Positions 25,154 to 34,200 of a stretch of DNA of 64,000 bases are shown here, in pieces. The stretch is taken from positions 6,306,001 to 6,370,000 of the forward strand of contig NZ_SNWR01000001.1 of the NCBI RefSeq assembly GCF_004362215.1, in the 5' to 3' direction. How positions within the stretch are numbered: the stretch's first letter is position 1; each line of letters begins with the position of its first letter. The notes below the pieces were generated by a model. It ran no database searches. It was not told where the DNA came from and worked only from the letters and a program-made list of their open reading frames with translations. The position numbers and the translations under genes are program-made. The stretch comes from Paractinoplanes brasiliensis (lineage in GTDB: Bacteria; Actinomycetota; Actinomycetes; Mycobacteriales; Micromonosporaceae).

Positions 25154-28100
25154 TTGTCCGAAATCCGAACCGACCGCCACCCGGCGACTCCGGCGCAGGT
25201 CGGCATCTGGATCGCTCAGCAGCTGGAGCCGGACAGCTCCCGATTTCTCTGCGCCGGCTACCTGGACCTCGTCGGCGCCCTCGACGTCGACGTGCTCGCC
25301 CGCACAGTGGAGCAGACCGTACGGGAGACCGAGACGCTGCGGCTGCGCCTGGTCGACGAGGACGGGCAGCTGTGGCAGGAACCGGCGTCCGGCACGCCGC
25401 GGCCGTTGCTGGTCGCCGACGTGGCCGGCCACCCGGATCCGGCCGCCGAGGCGCACCGCCGGATGGAGCACGACCTGACCTCCGGCGCGGACCTCGCCGG
25501 GCCCCACCCACCGCACCGGCACATCGTCCTCCGGCTGGCGCCGGACCGGCACCTGCTCTACTTCCGGTACCACCACCTGGTGCTCGACGGCTTCGGTCAG
25601 GCCCTGCACTTCCGCCGCCTCGCGACCGTCTACTCCGCACTGGTCGCCGGCAACGAGCCCCCGGCGGCCCGGCACGTGCCGCTCACCGCCCTCGCGGCCG
25701 AGGAGCGCGCCTTCGGAAACACGCCGCGTGGGCGGCGTGCGGCGGCGTACTGGCAATCCCTGCCGGCCGAACCGCCGGCGAACGCCGCCCTCGTCGCCGG
25801 GCCCGGCCGCGCCGACGGCCCGGTGACCCGGACCTCGCTGACGCTCCCCGCCGAGCAGGCCGACCGGCTCCGATCGGTCGCCGGCGGCGCCGGGAGCCGC
25901 TGGTCGTCGGTTTTCATCGCCGGGCTCGCCGCCTACGTGCACCGGATGACCGGCGCCCGGGATGTCGAGCTGACCCTGCCCGTGACCGCACGGACCACCC
26001 CCGGCGCGCTCACCACTCCGGCGATGCTCGCCAACGAGCTGCCGTTGCGGCTGACGATCGAGCCGGCCTCGACCTTCGGCGACCTCGTCCGGCACACCAC
26101 CGAACAGACCGGTGAGCTGCTGCGGCACCAGCGGCATCGCAGTGCCGAGCTGCGCCGGCGTGGGGGCGGCGCCGGCGTGGTGGTCAACGTGATGGGCTTC
26201 CCCGGGTCCCCGGCGTTCGGCGACTGCCGTGCCACCGCGCACCAGCTCTCCACCGGACCGGTGGGCGACCTGGTCGTCAACGTCTACGGCGACCCGGAAC
26301 AGGGCATCCACGTCGACTTCCTGTCGGCCGCGGGCCGGCCGGACGGCGAGCTGACCGCGCACCGGGACAGGTTCGCCCACCTGCTCGGGCGGCTGTCCGA
26401 CCGCCCCGGCCGGCCGCTCGGCTCTGCCGAGCTCATGGACGCGGCCGAGCTGGCCCGGCTCGAGGACTGGAACGACACCGTCCACCCGGTCCCCGCCTCG
26501 ACCCTGCCGGAAGCCTTCGAGCGGCAGGCGCGTAGGGACCCCGGCCGCGTCGCCCTGCGAGCGGGCCCGGTCACCCTCACCTACGGCGACCTCAACGCGG
26601 CCGCCAACCGCCTGGCCCGGGTGCTGGTCGCCGAGGGCGTGGGCGCCGAGGACTTCGTCGCGGTGGCCGTGCCGCGCACCGACCAGCTGGTGATCGCCCT
26701 GCTGGCCGTGCTGAAGGCCGGCGCGGCGTACTGCCCGATCGACCTCTCCTACCCGGCCGACCGGATCCGCTACATGCTGACCGACGCCGCTCCGGCTCTG
26801 CTGCTGAGCACCCGCGAGTCGGCCGGCGCGGTGGCCGGTCACGAGGCGCCGGCCCTGGTGCTGGACAGCCAGGCCACGACGGACCGGCTGACCGCCGCGC
26901 CGGGACACGACCTCGCCGAGGCGGAACTGCGGCGCCCGCGAAAACCCCAGCACCCGGCCTACCTGATCTACACCTCCGGCTCCACCGGGGCGCCCAAGGG
27001 TGTGATCGGCCTGCACGCCGGAGCGGTCAACCGGCTCGCCTGGGGCGCCTCGGCGTTTCCGTACGCGACGGACGCGCCGGTGCTGGCGAAGAGCTCGATG
27101 AGCTTCATCGACGGGTCCACCGAACTGCTGGGGCCGCTGCTGCACGGCGGCGTCGTCGTGCTCGCCGGAGCCTCCGACGGCGCCGGCGCCGGCGACCTCG
27201 CCGCCCTGGTGGCCCGGCATCGGGCCGGGCGCCTGACCGTGGTGCCGAGCTTGCTCGGCGCTCTGCTCGACGGCGACGTGGCCGGCCTCGCGACCTGCCG
27301 GCTCTGGGTGACCAGCGGCGAGGCCCTGCCACCGGCCTACGCCGACCGATTCGCCCGCGCCCTGCCCGGCGCCGAGCTGGTCAACTTCTACGGCGCCTCG
27401 GAAGCCAGCGGGGACAGCCTGTTCGCCGCCTGCCGGCCCGGCGACGTGGCAATCGGCCGGCCGATCTGGAACACCCGGGCCTACGTGCTCGACGACCAGC
27501 TGCGCCCGGTGCCGCCCGGTGCGGCCGGCGAGCTCTACGTCGCCGGGCTGGGTCTGGCCCGTGGCTATCTGCGCCGGCCCGCCCTGACCGCCGAGCGTTT
27601 CGTGGCCTGCCCGTCCGGGCCGCCGGGGGAGCGGATGTACCGCACCGGTGACCTGGTGCGGCGGCGCCTCGACGGCGCTCTCGACCACCTGGGCCGTGCC
27701 GATCACCAGGTGAAGATCCGCGGCTTCCGCGTCGAACTGGGCGAGGTCGAGGCGGCCCTGTCCGCCGGCGCCCACGTCGCCGCCGCGGCCGCCGCGGCGC
27801 ACCCCGATCCGGACGGCGAGCAGCGGTTGCACGGCTACGTCGTCGCGGCCCCCGGCGAGGACATCGATCCCGCCGAGCTGCGCCGGCACCTGGCCGGCCG
27901 CCTGCCGCAACCCCTGCTGCCGGCCACTCTCACCGTGCTGCCGGCCCTGCCGCTCACCCCCAACGGCAAACTGGACCGGGCCGCGCTCCCCGCGCCCCGG
28001 CGCGCCGCACCGGGCGAGGGCCGGGCCCCGGCCAACCGGCTCGAGAAGCTCTGGTGCGACCTGTTCGCCGAGGCGCTGCACCTGGACAGGGTGGGACCGG

Positions 28101-28280
28101 ACGACGGCTTCTTCGACCTCGGCGGCCACAGCGTGCTGGCGCTCCGCGTGGCCGGACGGGCCCGCCGGGCCGGGTTCACGGTGACGGTTCGCGACATCAT
28201 GCAGGTGGTGACGCCGGCCGGGCTGGCCGCGGTCTGCGCCGAGCTGCCCGCCGACGGTGGGAGCGCGTACGCCCCGGCGC
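25154..28280 (+). other. NRPS module 1 (starter C-A-T), predicted beta-alanine
   Basis: Aligned on the conserved Glu657 of the A4 region (SFIDGSTELL), the pocket reads Ile652(235), Asp653(236), Thr656(239), Thr695(278), Val719(299), Ser721(301), Phe745(322), Gly753(330), Asp754(331). The usual Asp235 that holds the alpha-amino group is missing and Asp is at 236, as in the beta-Ala code V-D-W-V-I-S-L-A-D-K (from memory). Six of nine positions are identical or conservative. Confidence 0.7.
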
Positions 28281-31200
28281 CGCCACCGCTGCCCGGCGCC
28301 GAGCTCGCCGGCCTGCTCGAACGGGAGCCGGCCGGCGCTGCCGTGGCACCGCTGACCCCGCTGCAGGAGGGTCTGCTCTACATCGCCCAGAACCACACCG
28401 CGGCCTCGGATCCCTACACCGTGCAGGTGTCGCTCGACCTGACCGGCCCGCTCGACCCGGACCGCCTGCGGGCCGCCTGGGTGGCCCTGCTGCGGCGGCA
28501 CACCGGGCTGCGGGCGGGCGTGCGTACCGGGCTCAGCCGCCCCGTACAGGTCGTCACGGACGTGCGGGCGCCCTGGCAGCACCACGACCTCACCGACCGG
28601 CCCGCCGACGCCGCGACGCTGCTGGAGGAGCAGCGCTGGGGCCGCTTCACGCTCGAGGACGCGCCGCTGGCGCGCTGTGCCCTGCTGACCCTCGGCGCGC
28701 AGCGGCACCGGCTCGCGCTGACCTTCCACCACATCCTCGTCGACGGCTGGTCGCTGCCCGTGCTGGTCCGGGACCTCCTCGCGCTGTACTCCGACGGCGG
28801 CCCGGCCGCCCTGCCGCCCGCCCCGTCCCACGTCGACCACCTCGCCTGGCTGGCCGCGCAGGACCGGCCCGCGGCGGCCGAGGCCTGGCGGGACGCGCTG
28901 AGCGGGCTGGACGGACCCACCCGGCTCGCCGCGACGACACCGGACAGGACACCCGTACGCCCGCGGCAGGTGACCGTCGAGCTGCCGGCCGAGGAGACGT
29001 CCGCGCTCCGCGAGACAGCGCGCCGCTACGGGGTGACCGTCAACGTCGTCGTGCAGACGGCCTGGGCGCTCGTGCTCCGGCTGCTGACCGGACGCGACGA
29101 CGTGGTCTTCGGCACCACGGTGGCCGGCCGGTCCCCCGAGGTGCCGGCCGTCGACGACATCGTCGGCATGCTCATCAACACCGTGCCGGTCCGGGTGCGG
29201 CTGGATCCCGCGGAGAGCGCGGCCGGCGTGTTCGCGCGCCTCTGGAGCGAGTACGCGGCGCTGCTGGAGCATCAGCATCTCGGCCTGGCCGACATCCAGC
29301 GGGCGGCCGGCGCCGACGAGCTGTTCGACAGCCTGCTGGCCTTCGAGAGCTACCCGATCGAGCCCGCCGCCCTGGACGACCTCGCCCGCTCGACCGGCCT
29401 GCGCCTGGTGGGGATGGACGCCCAGGCCGCGACCCACTACCCGCTGACTGTGATCGTCCTGCCCGGCGACCGCCTCCGGTTCCGGCTCGACCACCAGCCC
29501 GACCTGATCACCCCGGAGGCGGCCCGCACGATCGCGGACCGGCTGCTGCGGGCCCTGCGGGAACTCGCCCGCGCGCCCCGGACGCCGGTGTCCCAGGTGG
29601 AGCTCCTCGATCCGGTCGAGCGCCGCCAGGTGCTCACAGTCTGGAACGACACCGCCCGGCCGCCGCTCGGGCTGTGTCCCAGCCGGCTGTTCGAGGCGCA
29701 GGTCGCCCTCGTCCCGCAGCGTCCCGCCGTCGTGCACGGCGACACCACCCTGACCTACGCCGAACTCGACCGGCGCGCCGAGCGTCTGGCCGGCCTGCTC
29801 GTCGAGCACGGCGCCGGGCCGGGCCGCATCGTCGCGGTGGCGCTCGGCCGCGACGAACTGCTCCTGGTGGCCCTGCTGGCGGTGCTGAAGACCGGCGCCG
29901 CCTATCTTCCGCTGGACACCGGCCACCCTGCCGACCGGCTCGCCTTCATGCTCGACGACGCCGCTCCCACGCTCGTGCTGAGCTCGACGGAGACCGCGGA
30001 ACAGCTGCCGGCCGGCGGCCCGCCGCGGCTCCTGCTCGACACCGCGCCGACCCGGCAGCGGCTCGCCGCGGCGGGCCCGGCGTCGCCGCGGGGCCTGCTC
30101 AGCCCGGCCCTGCCGGCGTACGTCATCTACACCTCCGGCTCGACCGGCCGGCCGAAGGGCGTCGTGATCCCCGGACACGCGATGGTCAACTTCCTGACCG
30201 CGATGTCCGGGCCGGTCCCGCTCACGCCGGCCGACCGGCTCCTCGCGGTCACCACGGTCAGCTTCGACATGTCGGTGATCGAGCTGTTCCTGCCGCTGGC
30301 CGTCGGCGCGGCGGTCGTGCTGGCCGACCGTGAGGTGGTCCGTGACCCGGCCGCGCTCGCCGCCGAACTGGCCCGGCAGGACATCACCGCCATGATGGCC
30401 ACGCCCAGCCTGTGGCACGCGCTGGTCACCGGGACCGACGCCGACCTGACCCGGGTGCGGGCCCTGGTGGGCGGGGAGGCGCTCCCGTCGGACCTGGCCG
30501 CCGATCTGGTCCGGCGGACGCGCGCGGTGATCAACCTGTACGGCCCGACCGAGACCACCGTGTACTCCACCACGCTGGCGGTCCGGTCCGAGGCGGGGAC
30601 ACCGGGGATCGGGCAGCCGATCGACAACACCCGGGCGTACGTGCTCGACGCCGGTCTGCGGCCCCTGCCGGCCGGGACGACCGGCGAGCTCTACCTCGCC
30701 GGCGACGGCCTGGCCCAGGGGTATCTGCACCGCCCGGGCCTGACCGCGGAAAGGTTCATCGCCTGCCCGTACGGGCCGCCCGGCGAGCGGATGTACCGGA
30801 CCGGTGACCTGGCCCGGTGGACCCCGGACGGCCGGCTGGACTACCTGGGCCGCGTGGACCACCAGGTCAAGCTGCGTGGCTACCGCATCGAGCCGGCCGA
30901 GATCGAGGCCACGCTGGCCGGGCACGAGCGGGTGAGCCGCGTGACGGTGCTGCTGCGCGAGGACCGGCCCGGCGACCGGCGGCTGGTCGCCTACGTCGTG
31001 CCGGCCGCCGGAGCCACGCTCGAGCCCGCGGAGCTCCGGTCCTGGGCCGCCGAGGCTTTGCCGGAGTACATGGTCCCGGCCGCGGTCGTCGTGCTGGCGG
31101 AACTGCCGAGCACCCCCAACGGCAAGCTGGACCGCAACGCGCTGCCCGCGCCCGACCACGCCGCGGGCCGGTCCGGGCGCGGGTTCCGGTCGCCCACCGA

Positions 31201-34200
31201 GGAACTGCTCTGCGCCGCGTTCGCCGAGATCCTGGGGATCACGTCGGTCGCCGCGCACGACGACTTCTTCGCGCTCGGCGGCCACTCGTTGCTCGCCACC
31301 CGGCTGATCGCGCGCATCCGGTCGGTGGTGGGCCGCGAGGTTTCCGTGCGGCAGCTGTTCGACGCGCGTACCCCGGCCGCGCTGGCCGGGCTCCTCGGCG
31401 ACTCCGGCGAGGTCCGGCGTCCCGCGCTGACCGCCGGTGACCGCCCCGAGCGGGTGCCGCTGTCCAACGCCCAGCGGCGGCTCTGGGTGCTGCACCGGGT
31501 CGACCGGGCCGACGCCGCGTACCACCTGCCGATGGTGCTGCGGATGCGCGGCGACCTCGACGCCGGGGCGCTGCGGGCGGCGATCGGCGACGTGGTGGCC
31601 CGGCACGAGAGCCTGCGTACCCTGGTCGCCGCGGACGGCCCCGAGCCCGGCCAGCTGGTGCTCCCGGCCGCCGCGGCGACACCGGAGCTCGTCGCGGCGC
31701 CGGTGACCGCGGCCGAGCTCGACGCCGAGCTGACGAGGCTCGCGCGGGAGCCGTTCGACCTGGCCGCCCAGCCGCCGCTGCGTTGCCACCTGCTGCGCCT
31801 CGACGAGAACGACCACGTGCTGGTGCTGGTGCTGCACCACATCAGCGGCGACGGCTGGTCCTTCGGGCCGCTGGCACGGGACCTGGCCACGGCGTACACG
31901 ACCCGGCGGCAGGGCCGGGCGCCGGAGTGGGCGGAGCTGCCCGTGCAGTACTCCGACTACACGCTCTGGCAGCGGCGGCTGCTCGGCGACGCCGCCGATC
32001 CCGGCAGCGTGCTGGCCCGCCAGCTCGCGTACTGGACCGAAACGCTGGCCGGGCTCCCCGAGGAACTGGCCCTGCCGGTCGACCGCGCCCGCCCGGCCGT
32101 GCCGTCGCACGCGGGACGCCGGGTCGAGGTGTCCGTGACGCCCGAACTGCACGAGCGGCTGGCCGGCCTCGCCCGCGGCCGGGGCGCGACCCTGTTCATG
32201 GTGGTGCACGCGGCGCTGGCGAGCCTGCTGTCGCGGGTCGGCGCCGGCTCCGACATCCCCATCGGGGTTCCGGTCGCGGGGCGTACGGACGAGGCGCTCG
32301 ACGATCTCATCGGGTTCTTCGTCAACACCGTGGTGCTGCGGCTCGACCTCGAGGACGACCCCACCTTCGCCGGTCTGCTGGACCGCTCCCGCGAGGCTGC
32401 CCTCGCCGCCTACGCGCATCAGGATCTGCCGTTCGAGCGGCTGGTCGACGCGCTGAAGCCGGCCCGGTCGCTGTCGCGGCACCCGCTCTTCCAGGTGATG
32501 CTCGCGCTGGACAACACCGGCAACGACGCCGCCCGGACGTCGATCGTTGCGCTGCCGGGCCTCGACGTCGACATCGAGCCGGTGGATCCCGGGGACGCCA
32601 AGTTCGACCTGTCCCTGTCGCTGGACGAGCTGCACGGGCCGCAGGGAGCACCGGGCGGCCTGCGCGGGTTCCTCGAATACAGCACCGACCTGTTCGACGA
32701 GGCCACGGCGCGGGATCTCGCGGCCCGTCTCGGCCGGCTGCTCGCCGCGGTCGCCGCCGACCCGGACCGGCCGGTGAGCCAGATCGACCTGCTCGACCCG
32801 GACGAGCGCCGGCAGCTGACCCGATGGAACGACACCGGTCACCCCGTGCCCGGCGAAACCCTGGCGGCCCTGCTGAACGCGCAGGCGGTCGCCGCCGCCG
32901 ACCACACCGCTGTCGTCTTCGAGGGAACCGAGCTGACCTATGCGGAGTTCGACGCGCGGGCGAACCGGCTCGCCGCCGAGCTGCGCCGGGCCGGCGTCGG
33001 ACCGGAGCGGGTGGTGGCGGTCGCGGCGCCCCGGTCGGTGGAGCTCGTGCTCGCGCTCGTGGCCGTCGTCAAGGCCGGTGGCGCCTACCTGCCCGTCGAA
33101 CTCGACCACCCGGCCGACCGCATCGCTCACATGTGCCGGGACGCGGCCCCCGTGCTCGCGCTGACCACAGTGGATGCCGCCAAGGCGCTGCCGGCCGACG
33201 GCCCGCCCCGGTTGCTGCTCGACAGCCCGCGGATCCGGCGACTGCTCGCCACCGGTGACGCGGCCGCACCGGCGCTCGACGACCTCGACCCGGCCCACCC
33301 GGCGTACGTCATCTACACCTCCGGATCGACCGGCCGGCCGAAGGGTGTCCAGGTCAGCCACCGCGCGATCGTCAACCGGCTGGCCTGGATGCAGGGGATG
33401 CACCGGCTCGACGCCACGGACCGGGTGCTGCAGAAGACGCCGTCCGGCTTCGACGTCAGCGTGTGGGAGTTCTTCTGGCCGCTGCTGACCGGCGCCGCCC
33501 TCGTGGTGGCCCGGCCCGACGGCCACCGCGACCCGCAGTACCTGGCCGAGCTGATCACGTCCCGGCGGGTCACCACCGTGCATTTCGTGCCGTCGATGCT
33601 GCGGCCGTTCGTCGAGCACGTCGACGGCCGGGGCTGCCCCACGCTGCGCCGCGTGTTCGTCAGCGGCGAGGCGCTGAGCCGCGAGCTCCAGCGCCGGTAC
33701 CACCAGGCGATCGGCGCGCCGCTGCACAACCTGTACGGGCCGACCGAGGCCGCGGTCGACGTGACCTTCCACGAGTGCCGTCCGGACGCCGGGGACGGTC
33801 CCGTGCCGATCGGGCGCCCCATCTGGAACACCCGGCTGCACGTTCTCGACGCCCGCGGACGCCAGGCGCCCCCGGGTGTGTCCGGCGAGCTGTACCTCGC
33901 GGGCACCGGACTGGCCCGGGGCTACCTGAACCGGCCCGGCCTCACCGCGGAGCGCTTCGTCGCCGACCCGTACGGCCCCCCGGGCTCCCGGATGTATCGC
34001 ACCGGTGACCTGGTCCGACGCCGCCGCGACGGCAGCCTGGACTTCCTCGGCCGGGTCGACGACCAGGTGAAGCTGCGCGGCCTGCGGATCGAGCTGGGGG
34101 AGATCGAGACGGTGCTGGCCCGCCACCCCGGCATCGCGGCCTGCGCGGTGGTGGTTCGCGAGGACAGGCCGGGCGACCAGCGGCTGACCGGCTACGTCGT

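Noticed and set aside
27101..27124. First reading of the module 1 pocket as Asp235-Gly236
   Set aside because: Placing Asp at 235 would shift the conserved Glu657 by one. Aligning on the Glu and the equal length of the A4 region puts Ile at 235 and Asp at 236.
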